The notes beneath the pieces are model-generated. The model had not been told where the DNA came from. It worked only from the letters and a program-made list of their open reading frames with translations, and made no database searches. A stretch of DNA of 64,000 nucleotides. Source: Maricurvus nonylphenolicus. GTDB lineage: Bacteria > Pseudomonadota > Gammaproteobacteria > Pseudomonadales > Cellvibrionaceae. The stretch lies in assembly GCF_042854845.1 (NCBI RefSeq), contig NZ_AP031498.1, forward strand, positions 3,472,001-3,536,000, read 5' to 3'. This document shows, piece by piece, positions 50,872 to 59,318 of the stretch. Numbering within the stretch: position 1 is the stretch's first letter; every line of letters begins with the position of its first letter. The position numbers and the translations under genes were made by a program.

Positions 50872-52434
50872 TTACACTTCTTCTTCGGGTGATGAGTCAA
50901 ACAGGGAGGATACGTTTGAACCCTCACTTGCTTTGTAGGTGATACCAGAGTCTTCAATCGGCTCTGGGGTTGGCTCTTCTGCAGCAGCTACCTCTTCAGG
51001 TTGGGCTTCAGTGTCAGCTTCTGCAAGTTCGGCCTCGGCAGAATCTTCTTCTGTTTCGAAGGATTCTGGTTCGGTGATGTCGTCTTCGGCTTCCGGCTCT
51101 GGTATTTCAGCATCCAAAGATTCCAGATCAGATTCTGTATCAGCAATGGAATCGTCAGCGGCCTCGAAAGACTCTTCAGCGTCTTCTGTTTCAATAGAGC
51201 CTTCAGCGCTAATAGAGCCCTCAGCGTTAAAAGAGCCTTCAGCGCTAAAAGAGCCTTCAGCGTTAACGGCATCTTCAACCTCGATCGAATCTTCAGCATC
51301 AAAGGCGTCGGTTTCTTCAACTTCGGCAAGCGCTTCCGCATCAGCTTGTACTTCTTCCTCGGTAGCTTCAGCGCCATCAACATCACGCTCGATAATTTCG
51401 TCTGCCACCACTACTTCGCTATCAGCATCTTCTGGTTCGGCAGTATCACTTACCACTTCGCCTTCTTCAGCCACTGCTTCAGAGGCTTCGGCATCCTGAT
51501 TCTCTGCGCCCTCTTCCTGCTCATCCACATCTACCGGCAAGTCAGGCGTTTCTGGAACTGGCGGCATTTCTTCCAGCTCCAGTTCTGGATTAAGATTTTC
51601 CAGATCGCTGATTTCACCCAGGGATGGCAGCTCTTCCAGGCTCTTCAGGTTGAAGTAATCAAGGAATTGGCGCGTAGTCGCATACAACGATGGACGACCC
51701 GGTACATCACGGTGACCAACCACTTTAATCCAATCGCGCTCGCTCAGGGTTTTGATAATGTGCGAGCTTACCGCGACACCACGAATCTCTTCGATATCAC
51801 CACGGGTAATAGGTTGACGATAGGCAATCAACGCCAGGGTTTCCAACAGTGCACGGGAGTATTTCTGTGGCTTTTCATCAAACAGACGGTTAACCCAGGT
51901 AGCGGTTTCTTCACGCACCTGGAAGCGCCAGCCGGTGGCAACTTCTTTTAGCTCAAAGCCACGGCCTTCGCAGTTAGCGGCAATGGCCTCGAAGGCTTCT
52001 TGAATTTCTTCTTTGCTGGGAGCTTCGCTTTTTTCAAACAACGCTAAAACTTTGGTGGCATTTAACGGTTGGCCAGAAGCCAACAATGCACCTTCGATAA
52101 CGCGCTGAAGCTTTTCTGGTTCGAGGGGCTCGGGCTTGGAAATTTCTACCGCTTCGTGCTCTTCGGAGGCGTAGGCGTCCTGGGCTTCTTCCTCAGCATC
52201 CTCGTCGGCCTCTGCTTCAGTTTCATCATCTGCAGCGGACTCAATGGCTTCAGCCTCATCGCTCTGCTCTTCTGAGGTATTCTCCAACTCAGATTCCGCC
52301 AACTCAGACTCTTCCCGTTCTGCATCTTCAGATTCAACAGTTTCCAGGGTTTCTTCTACCTGAGTGTTTTCTTCAACGGTGTCCATAGATTCAGGCGTCA
52401 TTTCTTGTTCTTCTGGTGTTTGTTCCTGACTCAT
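50872..52434 (-). CDS. scpB: ScpB condensin subunit with long acidic extensions
   Basis: ScpB is a winged-helix kleisin partner in the SMC-ScpAB condensin. The conserved part lies at about residues 108-270 (LQRVIEGALLASGQPLNATK, WRFQVREETATWVNRLFDEK, ALLETLALIAYRQPITRGDI, VVGHRDVPGRPSLYATTRQF). Around it the 520-aa protein has an acidic N-terminal stretch of about 105 residues and about 230 acidic C-terminal residues, including a six-residue AEGS repeat. Usual ScpB is 180-300 aa. The ATG overlaps the scpA stop (TAATG). The extensions are probably disordered; their role is unknown. Confidence 0.94.
   Translation of the reverse strand: MSQEQTPEEQEMTPESMDTVEENTQVEETLETVESEDAEREESELAESELENTSEEQSDEAEAIESAADDETEAEADEDAEEEAQDAYASEEHEAVEISKPEPLEPEKLQRVIEGALLASGQPLNATKVLALFEKSEAPSKEEIQEAFEAIAANCEGRGFELKEVATGWRFQVREETATWVNRLFDEKPQKYSRALLETLALIAYRQPITRGDIEEIRGVAVSSHIIKTLSERDWIKVVGHRDVPGRPSLYATTRQFLDYFNLKSLEELPSLGEISDLENLNPELELEEMPPVPETPDLPVDVDEQEEGAENQDAEASEAVAEEGEVVSDTAEPEDADSEVVVADEIIERDVDGAEATEEEVQADAEALAEVEETDAFDAEDSIEVEDAVNAEGSFSAEGSFNAEGSISAEGSIETEDAEESFEAADDSIADTESDLESLDAEIPEPEAEDDITEPESFETEEDSAEAELAEADTEAQPEEVAAAEEPTPEPIEDSGITYKASEGSNVSSLFDSSPEEEV
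51197..51268. repeat. Four tandem 18-bp units inside scpB
   Basis: The units at 51197, 51215, 51233 and 51251 are each 18 bp, based on GAGCCTTCAGCGCTAAAA, with one to three changes. They keep the reading frame and encode AEGSFS/AEGSFN-type hexapeptides in the acidic tail. The array can change copy number by slippage without breaking the gene. Confidence 0.85.
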
Positions 52435-53444
52435 TACTCTACTGCTCCCTGGGAACGGGCTTTTACATGGATAGGGCCAAAGGCCTCACTTTGCACTATC
52501 TCTACTAAGGATTCTTTGATTAATTCCATCACTGCCAGGAAGGTTACAACCACGCCTAAACGGCCCTCTTCCACGGTAAACAGATTTACAAACGGCATAA
52601 ACTGCCCGCCGCTTAACTTGTCCAGCACTTCGGTCATACGCTCGCGAGTGGAGAGCTTTTCTTTTTCAACGTGGTGACTTTCAAACATGTCAGCACGACG
52701 CAGCACTTCCGACAGGGCCAGTAGCACTTCTTTCAAATCGACTTCCGGCTCGGGGCGCGTCAGGTTGCGATCGGGCGGCTCTGCGACGGCCTGACGAATA
52801 TCACGATTCATACGCGGCAATTCGTTAATGTCTTCTGCTGCGATTTTGAAACGTTCGTATTCCTGCAAGCGGCGAATCAGCTGCGCACGAGGATCTTCTT
52901 CCTCTTCCTCTTCTTCGTGGGAGCGCGGCAACAGCATGCGGGACTTAATCTCCGCCAGCATGGCAGCCATCAGCAGGTACTCTGCGGCCAGCTCAAACTG
53001 CATGGAATTCATCATTTCCACGTACTGGATATATTGCTTGGTAATCTCGGCCACGTTGATGTCGAGAATATCCAGGTTCTGGCGACGGATCAGGTACAAC
53101 AAAAGATCCAGCGGGCCTTCGAAGGCCTCGAGGATAACTTCCAATGCATCGGGTGGAATGTACAGATCTTTGGGCAGCTCGGTAACGGCTTGGCCCTGCA
53201 CAATGGCAAAGGGCATCTCAGCCTGTTCGGGCTTTTTCGCGCCCTCTTCAGCACCGGCCTCAGTTTCGCCTTCTGGCTGCTGTTCTGACTCTGTCGCCGA
53301 GGATTCCGTGGTGTGCTCGCCTTCTGCCTCTACTGTTGCTGAAGCGTCTCCTGCTTCCAGCGCGTCTGTAGAGGTGGTTTCAGACACGGTTTCCGGGTTT
53401 TCTATCTCGTCTGATGCGCTGATCGCTTCAACCTCTGTGGTCAC
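52434..53444 (-). CDS. scpA: ScpA kleisin subunit of condensin
   Basis: ScpA bridges the SMC heads. The conserved kleisin starts near residue 105 (LEAFEGPLDLLLYLIRRQNL) with DILDINVAEITKQYIQYVEM, AAEYLLMAAMLAEIKSRMLL, LIRRLQEYERFK and the C-terminal winged helix (LGVVVTFLAVMELIKESLVE). An acidic low-complexity N-terminus of about 100 residues precedes it. The start is GTG 53444, with AGGGTG 4 nt upstream, which supports translation of the extension. It overlaps scpB by one base at TAATG. Typical ScpA is about 240-290 aa, so this one is longer. Confidence 0.95.
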   Translation of the reverse strand: MTTEVEAISASDEIENPETVSETTSTDALEAGDASATVEAEGEHTTESSATESEQQPEGETEAGAEEGAKKPEQAEMPFAIVQGQAVTELPKDLYIPPDALEVILEAFEGPLDLLLYLIRRQNLDILDINVAEITKQYIQYVEMMNSMQFELAAEYLLMAAMLAEIKSRMLLPRSHEEEEEEEDPRAQLIRRLQEYERFKIAAEDINELPRMNRDIRQAVAEPPDRNLTRPEPEVDLKEVLLALSEVLRRADMFESHHVEKEKLSTRERMTEVLDKLSGGQFMPFVNLFTVEEGRLGVVVTFLAVMELIKESLVEIVQSEAFGPIHVKARSQGAVE

Positions 53445-53603
53445 AAAACACCCTTATTTTTCGCGTTAGTAGATATGTCTGTAGACCTACAATCCTGCAG
53501 TCCCTACCGGGCACTGCCCCCAATGCCACCCCGACCAACATTCGTCGGGGTAAGCGGTCAATTATACCGAGAAATGGGGGGCAGAAGATAGGGTTAGAGG
53601 AAG

Positions 53604-54224
53604 CTAGAGAAGGCTAGAGGCGTCGGCGACGCCCTGGCGGACGATTTCCGGGTTATCACCGCTCAGATCGATCACAGTGGTAGGCTCCATACCGCAAAAA
53701 CCACCGTCAATCACCAGCTCCAGCTGATGCTCCAGGCTTTCACGGATATCGTATGGATCGGTTAACGGGTATTCATCCCCCGGCAGGATCAGGGTACTGC
53801 TCATCAGGGGTTCACCCAGCTCTTCCATTAGCGCCAGGGCAATGGGGTTATCGGGTACTCGCAAACCGATGGTTTTACGCTTGGGGTGCATCAGACGCTT
53901 GGGCACCTCGGAGGTGGCCTCCAGAATAAAGGTATAAGCGCCTGGGGTATGGTTTTTCAACAATCGGAACACCGTGTTATCTACCTTGGCATAGGTGGAC
54001 AACTCCGACAGATCGCGGCACATCAGGGTGAAGTTGTGATTTTTATCCAACTGGCGGATACCGCGGATACGGTCCAGCGCCATTTTATCGCCGATATGAC
54101 AGCCCAATGCGTAGGCAGAATCGGTGGGATAGGCAATCAGGCCGCCCTTTTGCACGATTTCCACTGCCTGACGGATTAAGCGGGTTTGTGGGTTTTCGGG
54201 GTGTACTTGGAAAAACTGCGCCAC
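53604..54224 (-). CDS. yciO: YciO, Sua5/YrdC-domain protein
   Basis: The 206-aa product equals E. coli YciO in length and follows it closely: AQFFQVHPENPQTRLIRQAV, AYPTDSAYALGCHIGDKMAL, NFTLMCRDLSELSTYAKVDN, KRKTIGLRVPDNPIALAL and the final PTTVIDLSGDNPEIVRQGV. YciO is a paralogue of TsaC (threonylcarbamoyl-AMP synthase), with weaker or different activity. The GTG start at 54224 has AAGGAG 6 nt upstream. A 155-nt gap with a repeat separates it from the rnm gene. Confidence 0.94.
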   Translation of the reverse strand: MAQFFQVHPENPQTRLIRQAVEIVQKGGLIAYPTDSAYALGCHIGDKMALDRIRGIRQLDKNHNFTLMCRDLSELSTYAKVDNTVFRLLKNHTPGAYTFILEATSEVPKRLMHPKRKTIGLRVPDNPIALALMEELGEPLMSSTLILPGDEYPLTDPYDIRESLEHQLELVIDGGFCGMEPTTVIDLSGDNPEIVRQGVADASSLL

Positions 54225-54319
54225 TGGCGACTCCTTTTTTATTTGTTCTTACGGCCTTTGGCCTTTTCGCCGCTCCTGAGGCTTTTTGTCTTGAGCACAG
54301 CACAAGCCAAAAGACACTG

Positions 54320-54368
54320 GATTCCTGCCACTGCCTACGCAGGGGCAGGCTCTAAATACCGCAGGAAT
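54320..54368. repeat. Degenerate ATTCCTGC/GCAGGAAT inverted repeat
   Basis: ATTCCTGC (54320-54327) and GCAGGAAT (54361-54368) enclose further GC-rich complementary stretches (CCTGC/GCAGG types). It looks like a diverged relative of the ATTCCCGC palindromes and lies between rnm and yciO. Confidence 0.6.
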
Positions 54369-54379
54369 GACGTAATAAT

Positions 54380-55204
54380 CTATTCCCACAAGGTCCAGAC
54401 TGGCTGACAGACGTCCGGCAAGGGCTCAATAGCTCCCAGTTCCTGCCAGGGCTGGTCTGGCACATGAAAATCACTGCCGATTGAGGCGAATAGCTCAAAT
54501 TGCAGCGCTATGCGGGTTAAATCTTTGGTAGTGTTAGGCTGTTGTTTACCACTGATGACTTCAATCGCCTGCCCTCCGGCGGCTTTAAAGTCTTCCACCA
54601 GGCGACATAGCTTGGAACGGGTCATTTTGTACTTGGCAGGATGGGCCAAAACAGCAACACCGCCAGCCTCACAAATCCAGCTCACCGCCTCATCCACATC
54701 AGGCCACAACTGTTTCACATCACCTGGTTTACCTGCCCCCAGATACTTCTTAAAGGCAGCATTGATGGTGGGAACCACACCGGCTTCCACCAGATATTTA
54801 GCAAAATGCGGCCGCCCAACGACCGCTCCGGCAGCGATCTTTTGTGCCCCTTCCAGGGCCCCTTCAACGCCTGCCTTGGCTAACTTTTGACCGATCAGCT
54901 CGGCCCGGTCATTTCGGCTCTTGACCTGTCTGGCCACTGCTGCCTGCATCTGCGGATGCTCTGTATCAACATTCAGGCCCACAATATGAATACCTATACC
55001 ATTCCACAGGGTAGAGAACTCAATACCGGAAATCAGCTCAATCCCTTGCGCCTTGGCTTCAGATCGGGCAGGCTTCACGCCTGCGAGGGTATCATGGTCA
55101 GTTAGGGCCAATACGCTAACACCTTGCGCCTTGGCTCTCGACACCAGATCCTGAGGGCTTAAAATACCATCAGAGCATGAACTGTGGGTGTGAAGGTCGT
55201 ACAA
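54380..55204 (-). CDS. rnm: PHP-domain 5'-3' exoribonuclease (RNase AM, YciV/TrpH)
   Basis: The 274-aa PHP phosphoesterase has the metal-binding motifs DLHTHSSCSDG near the start, LALTDHDTLAG, ISGIEFSTLWNGIGIHIVGL, VAVLAHPAKYK and SIGSDFHVPDQPW near the end. E. coli YciV (Rnm) matures 5' ends of rRNA and acts on short 5'-phosphorylated oligonucleotides. The start is TTG 55204 with AGGA 7 nt upstream; no ATG is available. Position upstream of yciO and scpAB is conserved in gammaproteobacteria. Confidence 0.94.
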   Translation of the reverse strand: MYDLHTHSSCSDGILSPQDLVSRAKAQGVSVLALTDHDTLAGVKPARSEAKAQGIELISGIEFSTLWNGIGIHIVGLNVDTEHPQMQAAVARQVKSRNDRAELIGQKLAKAGVEGALEGAQKIAAGAVVGRPHFAKYLVEAGVVPTINAAFKKYLGAGKPGDVKQLWPDVDEAVSWICEAGGVAVLAHPAKYKMTRSKLCRLVEDFKAAGGQAIEVISGKQQPNTTKDLTRIALQFELFASIGSDFHVPDQPWQELGAIEPLPDVCQPVWTLWE

Positions 55205-55311
55205 ATGCGGTTCCTAAGAATCTAAACGAGCAGCACCTAAAACTGATTGCCCAGTGACAATAAGCATTCGGGCCCTTAACTATATAGCCCGTATTATCCC
55301 TGAGTGACGTT

Positions 55312-56058
55312 ATGACACAAGCACCGATTGAGCAAAACACCTCATCTGAGACTCCAGATACTCAGCCAGCGAAAAGCACAAACAATGAAAGCCTGCTGGT
55401 TAACCTGCTCTTCAACATTATTATTCCCACATTAATCCTCACCAAACTCAGTGGTGAAGATTACCTGGGCACCAAGCTGGCGATAGTAGTCGCCCTGGCC
55501 TTCCCAATTGCCTATGGCGTGCGTGATTTTACCCGTACCGGCAAAATGAACTTCTTCTCAGCGCTGGGGGTTATCAGTATTTTCCTGACCGGTGGCATGA
55601 GCATACTGGAGCTGGATCCCAAATATATCGCCATTAAAGAAGCCGCCATTCCCGGCTGCTTTGGCTTGGCCACACTGATTTCCCTGAAAACCCGCTACCC
55701 GCTGGTGAAAACCTTTTTATACAACGACAAGATTCTGCAGGTTGATAAGGTGGCCGAAGCCCTAAAACACCACGGCACTGAGGCAGCCTTTGATAAGGCC
55801 CTGATTAACGCCTCTTATTTGATTGCCCTGTCCTTCCTGATTTCTTCCATATTGAATTATGTACTGGCCAAGGTACTGCTGGTGAGCCCACCGGGCACCG
55901 AAGCCTTTAATGCCGAGCTGGGCAAAATGACCGCCCTGAGCTTTCCAGTGATTGCCGTGCCCGCCACCATAGTGATGATGGGCGCACTGTTTTATCTGTT
56001 TAAACAGATTCAAAAGCTCACCCACCTGACGCTCGAAGATATTCTTATCCATCAGTAA
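55312..56058 (+). CDS. VC0807-family inner-membrane protein
   Basis: The 248-aa protein has six or seven hydrophobic helices: LLVNLLFNIIIPTLILTKLS, LAIVVALAFPIAYGVRDF, FFSALGVISIFLTGGM, GCFGLATLISLK, YLIALSFLISSILNYVLAKV and FPVIAVPATIVMMGALFYLF. I recognise it as the VC0807-like family found beside yciI, in the place where E. coli has the septation protein YciB. Function is not established. It is divergent from rnm and 26 nt before yciI, so the two form an operon. Confidence 0.8.
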   Translation: MTQAPIEQNTSSETPDTQPAKSTNNESLLVNLLFNIIIPTLILTKLSGEDYLGTKLAIVVALAFPIAYGVRDFTRTGKMNFFSALGVISIFLTGGMSILELDPKYIAIKEAAIPGCFGLATLISLKTRYPLVKTFLYNDKILQVDKVAEALKHHGTEAAFDKALINASYLIALSFLISSILNYVLAKVLLVSPPGTEAFNAELGKMTALSFPVIAVPATIVMMGALFYLFKQIQKLTHLTLEDILIHQ

Positions 56059-56084
56059 ACCTGCTATCCAGAAAGGAATAATCC

Positions 56085-56387
56085 ATGTTGTATTACGCCA
56101 TCGTTAGCGAAGATGTGCCCAATAGCCTGTCACTGCGCCAGCAAGCGCGCCCGGCCCATATTGCCCGCCTGCAAGAATTAAAAGATCAAGGTCGCCTGTT
56201 TATGGCTGGCCCGAACCCTGCCATCGACAGCGCTGATCCCGGTGAAGCCGGATTTACCGGCAGCATGGTGGTTGCCGAGTTCGATTCTCTCGAAGATGCC
56301 CAGGCTTGGGCCGATGCCGATCCGTATATTGAAGCCGGCGTCTATGCCAAATCCACGGTTAAACCTTTCAAAAAAGTCCTGCCTTAA
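56085..56387 (+). CDS. yciI: YciI-family protein
   Basis: The 100-aa protein has the small ferredoxin-like YciI fold: LYYAIVSEDVPNSLSLRQQA, RPAHIARLQELKDQGRLFMA with the conserved His, GPNPAIDSADPGEAGFTGSM, and DPYIEAGVYAKSTVKPFKKV. The His/Asp pair resembles the active site of related muconolactone isomerase-like proteins, but the reaction is unknown. AGAAAGGAAT precedes the ATG. Confidence 0.93.
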   Translation: MLYYAIVSEDVPNSLSLRQQARPAHIARLQELKDQGRLFMAGPNPAIDSADPGEAGFTGSMVVAEFDSLEDAQAWADADPYIEAGVYAKSTVKPFKKVLP

Positions 56388-56524
56388 CAGAAAAATTAAG
56401 ACCGCGACTGCCAAATAGGGCCAGGCCTCCCGCCAGCCCTATTCGTGACTGAGTTGACAGGTAAATTCTCTCAGTTACAGTAAACTCTTATATTCTTCAT
56501 TTATCCCTAACCGAGAGAACATCC

Positions 56525-57214
56525 GTGACTAACAAACTCCTATTATCTGCCTTCCTATCAGCTGGATTAGCATTGAGCGGCCTGACCACACCAGCTGCCT
56601 ATGCCGCAGATCGCTGGGTATCCGATGTTCTGTACGTGCCGCTGCGCAGCGGTAAAGGCAATCAATTTCGTATCGTAAATCGCGGCTTAAAAACCGGTAC
56701 CCCGCTAACACTCATCGAAGAAGATGTTGAAGGTGGCTGGGTATTTGTAGAGACCGAGACAGGCGAACAGGGCTGGGTACGCAGTCAGTATGTCATCAAC
56801 GAGCCTACTGCAAGCATCCACTTAAATAACGCCAACAGTAAAATTGCCAGCCTGGATAAGCAACGTAAGCAATTACAAACTCAGGTTAAAGATCTGAAAA
56901 GCGAAAATCGTCAACTGAATAAAGAGCTGAATAAGGTTAGTAATAAAAGCAGCAAGCTGGATAAAGAGCTGAGCACCATCAAACAGGTATCATCCAGTGC
57001 TATTGATCTGCATGAGCGCCATCAGGAGCTGATGCACCAGCATCAATTGATCCAGACAGAACTGGATGTCCTAAAAGCCGAAAACAGTCGCCTGAAAGCC
57101 GATTCCCGCAATACCTTCTTTATTTACGGCGCCCTGGCTGTTGGCCTGGGCGTATTGATTACCCTGATTGTTCCCAACCTGCGTCGCCGCAAGCGCTACT
57201 CCGAGTGGGCTTAA
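56525..57214 (+). CDS. Exported SH3-domain coiled-coil protein (TIGR04211/YgiM type)
   Basis: The 229-aa protein starts at GTG 56525 with GAGA upstream. It has a signal peptide (LLLSAFLSAGLALSGLTTPA), a bacterial SH3 domain (about residues 30-95: VLYVPLRSGKGNQFRIVNRG, VFVETETGEQGWVRSQYV), a coiled coil (about 100-190, rich in K/L/E/Q) and a C-terminal membrane helix (FFIYGALAVGLGVLITLIVP) before a basic end RRRKRYSEWA. The layout matches YgiM-type periplasmic proteins anchored in the inner membrane. Function is unknown but may involve the cell wall. Confidence 0.9.
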   Translation: MTNKLLLSAFLSAGLALSGLTTPAAYAADRWVSDVLYVPLRSGKGNQFRIVNRGLKTGTPLTLIEEDVEGGWVFVETETGEQGWVRSQYVINEPTASIHLNNANSKIASLDKQRKQLQTQVKDLKSENRQLNKELNKVSNKSSKLDKELSTIKQVSSSAIDLHERHQELMHQHQLIQTELDVLKAENSRLKADSRNTFFIYGALAVGLGVLITLIVPNLRRRKRYSEWA

Positions 57215-57251
57215 TCACGATTTATTTGTTGTTACCGAACAAGGATAGAAG

Positions 57252-57827
57252 ATGAAATTTTCCAATCTGATTGTACGCCTTACTGCTGCTGTCATTGCTA
57301 CTGCACTATCTGTTTCTGCCCTGGCAGCCAACCCCAAAGCAGTATTGAAAACGGATTTAGGTGAAATCGTCTTTGAGTTGTACCCGGAAAAAGCCCCAGC
57401 TACTGTGGCCAACTTTTTAGAGTATGCGGAAAGCGGTTTTTACAACGGTACGATTTTTCATCGGGTAATTCCCGGTTTTGTTGCCCAGGCTGGTGGCCTT
57501 ACCTTCGATTACATCAAAAAAGAAACCCGCGACCCTGTCGTTAATGAATCTAACAACGGCCTGCGCAACCGCAAGGGCACAGTAGCCATGGCTCGCCTGC
57601 CGGATCCCGACAGTGCCACCTCACAATTCTTTATCAACCTGAATCGCAACACCCACCTGGACGCGAAAAAAGACCAGCCGGGCTATACCGTGTTTGCCAA
57701 GGTGACTAAAGGTATGAACGTGGTGAAAAAGATTGTTAAGGAACCTCAGGGTATGATGCGCGACTACCCGCAGGCGCCCAATACGCCTGTACGCATTTTG
57801 TCGGTGACCATAGAAACCACAAACTAA
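57252..57827 (+). CDS. ppiA: Periplasmic cyclophilin peptidyl-prolyl isomerase
   Basis: The 191-aa protein has a signal peptide (LTAAVIATALSVSALAA) and a cyclophilin domain: VFELYPEKAPATVANFLEYA, the catalytic Arg in IFHRVIPGFVAQAGG, GTVAMARLPDPDSATSQFFI and GYTVFAKVTKGMNVVKKI. The length agrees with E. coli PpiA (190 aa). It speeds proline isomerisation in secreted proteins. It follows the SH3-domain gene by 37 nt. Confidence 0.93.
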   Translation: MKFSNLIVRLTAAVIATALSVSALAANPKAVLKTDLGEIVFELYPEKAPATVANFLEYAESGFYNGTIFHRVIPGFVAQAGGLTFDYIKKETRDPVVNESNNGLRNRKGTVAMARLPDPDSATSQFFINLNRNTHLDAKKDQPGYTVFAKVTKGMNVVKKIVKEPQGMMRDYPQAPNTPVRILSVTIETTN

Positions 57828-57872
57828 AAACACCTGTGATTTTTTAGTGAAACGATTTTTAGAAGTATTTTT

Positions 57873-58634
57873 ATGAGCAAAACAGCCCTAAGTGTAAACC
57901 TGAATAAAGTCGCCCTGTTGCGTAACTCCCGTGAAGGTAACTTTCCCTGCGTTGTTGAACATGCCAAGGTATGCTTGGACGCTGGAGCCGATGGCATTAC
58001 CGTACACCCGCGCCCGGACCAACGCCATATTCGCCCCCACGACGTTTACGATTTAGCGGAACTGGTACGTCCGCTGGACGGCATTGAGTTTAATGTGGAA
58101 GGCAATCCGTTTGCCGAATCCCTGGGTGACTACCCCGGCTTTATCGAACTGGTGGAAGCGACCAAACCAGACCAGTGCACACTGGTGCCGGATAGCAATG
58201 ATCAGTTAACCTCCGATCACGGTTTTGATCTGACCCGCAGCGGCGACGAACTGCGCCCTATTATTAAACGCTTGCAGGATCAGGGCATTCGCGTCAGCCT
58301 GTTTATGGACCCCGACGTGGAGCAAATCAAACTGGCAAAAGCCGTTGGTGCTGATCGTATTGAGCTCTACACAGGCCCATACGCCGAAGCCTACAAACTC
58401 CAATCGGAGCAACTGGAATCTATCTACCAGGCCCACTACAAAGCCGCAGAAGCAGCCAATGAATTGGGCTTAGGTGTCAATGCCGGTCATGATCTCAACC
58501 TCGACAACCTGGATAAATACCGCGGTATCCCGCAGCTGCTGGAAGTCTCCATTGGCCACGCTCTTACCGTAGATTCCCTGGCCATGGGCATGAGAACTGC
58601 GGTTGAGCGCTACCGCGTCATCTGCCACAAATAA
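57873..58634 (+). CDS. pdxJ: PdxJ pyridoxine 5'-phosphate synthase
   Basis: The 253-aa TIM-barrel joins amino-acetone phosphate and deoxyxylulose phosphate in vitamin B6 synthesis. Seen are LSVNLNKVALLRNSREGNFP, AGADGITVHPRPDQRHIRPH, IEFNVEGNP, QCTLVPDSNDQLTSDHGFD, RVSLFMDPDVEQIKLAKAVG, IELYTGPYAEAY and LGVNAGHDLNLDNL. The first two differ from the usual gammaproteobacterial form (VNIDHVATLRQAR, HLREDRRHI) and look like the Bacteroidota type. It also lies outside the usual recO-pdxJ-acpS neighbourhood, so it may be horizontally gained or a paralogue. Confidence 0.92.
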   Translation: MSKTALSVNLNKVALLRNSREGNFPCVVEHAKVCLDAGADGITVHPRPDQRHIRPHDVYDLAELVRPLDGIEFNVEGNPFAESLGDYPGFIELVEATKPDQCTLVPDSNDQLTSDHGFDLTRSGDELRPIIKRLQDQGIRVSLFMDPDVEQIKLAKAVGADRIELYTGPYAEAYKLQSEQLESIYQAHYKAAEAANELGLGVNAGHDLNLDNLDKYRGIPQLLEVSIGHALTVDSLAMGMRTAVERYRVICHK

Positions 58635-58808
58635 GCGGGTAAGCTGCCACAAATAGCCTGCAACAATAAGCCAACTAAACAAAAGCTAGTTGCCATACAA
58701 AATAACCAGGAGTAGGCTAACCTTACCGTAGGGATCACGCCCCGTTGTTATCGTGGGGCACTCCCTATGCATAGCAAGGCCATGCAAGGCTAAAATAGGA
58801 GAAACGGC

Positions 58809-59222
58809 ATGCGTTCCATCCTGGTTAAAGACTATATGGACCACACCCCACACGCGGTAAAAGTGGACACTAACGTGCGGGATGTTATTGAGATCTTACT
58901 TAAAGCAGGTGTTTCAGGCACTCCTGTGATCGATGCAAGCGAAGCATTGGTGGGTTTTGTCTCCGAGCAGGACTGTATTAAGGAAATGCTTAACGACGCC
59001 TTCTATTGCGAGGAACCCGCCGCCGTCTCCGCGGTGATGAGTAATGAAGTCTCCACCGTCACCCCTGACACCTCTATTGTTGAGCTGGCACAAAAACTTC
59101 TGGTGGAAAAACCCAGAGTCTATCCGGTTGTCGATGATGGCAAACTTGTCGGCGTAATCAAACGCGCCCAGGTACTGCAAGCCCTGGTGGAAAATGACGA
59201 AGATTGTTATCTACGCCATTAA
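58809..59222 (+). CDS. Two-CBS-domain protein
   Basis: The 137-aa protein is a single Bateman module: first CBS near residues 5-65 (VKDYMDHTPHAVKVDTNVRD, SGTPVIDASEALVGFVSEQD) and second near 75-130 (VMSNEVSTVTPDTSIVELAQ, VYPVVDDGKLVGVIKRAQVL). Such stand-alone proteins bind adenine nucleotides and regulate partners; the partner is not evident. AGGAG lies 8 nt before the ATG. A good terminator follows. Confidence 0.92.
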   Translation: MRSILVKDYMDHTPHAVKVDTNVRDVIEILLKAGVSGTPVIDASEALVGFVSEQDCIKEMLNDAFYCEEPAAVSAVMSNEVSTVTPDTSIVELAQKLLVEKPRVYPVVDDGKLVGVIKRAQVLQALVENDEDCYLRH

Positions 59223-59245
59223 TATTATGGCAGACTAGAATTTCC

Positions 59246-59272
59246 AAGGGCGACCAAAGGTCGCCCTTTTTC
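59246..59272 (+). terminator. Intrinsic terminator after the CBS-domain gene
   Basis: A perfect stem AAGGGCGACC / GGTCGCCCTT with loop AAA runs into TTTTTC. It starts 24 nt after the stop codon. Confidence 0.92.
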
Positions 59273-59318
59273 GTGGCATTTCCTTATAATATCGCCACTT
59301 CTCCAGAGCCAACTTACC

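Noticed and set aside
51197..51268. CRISPR-like direct repeats
   Set aside because: The 18-bp units are head to tail without spacers and lie within scpB in frame.
50939..51499. Ser/Ala-rich open frame on the plus strand opposite scpB
   Set aside because: It is the antisense of the acidic GAA/GAG-rich tail, which naturally lacks stops; no start signal.
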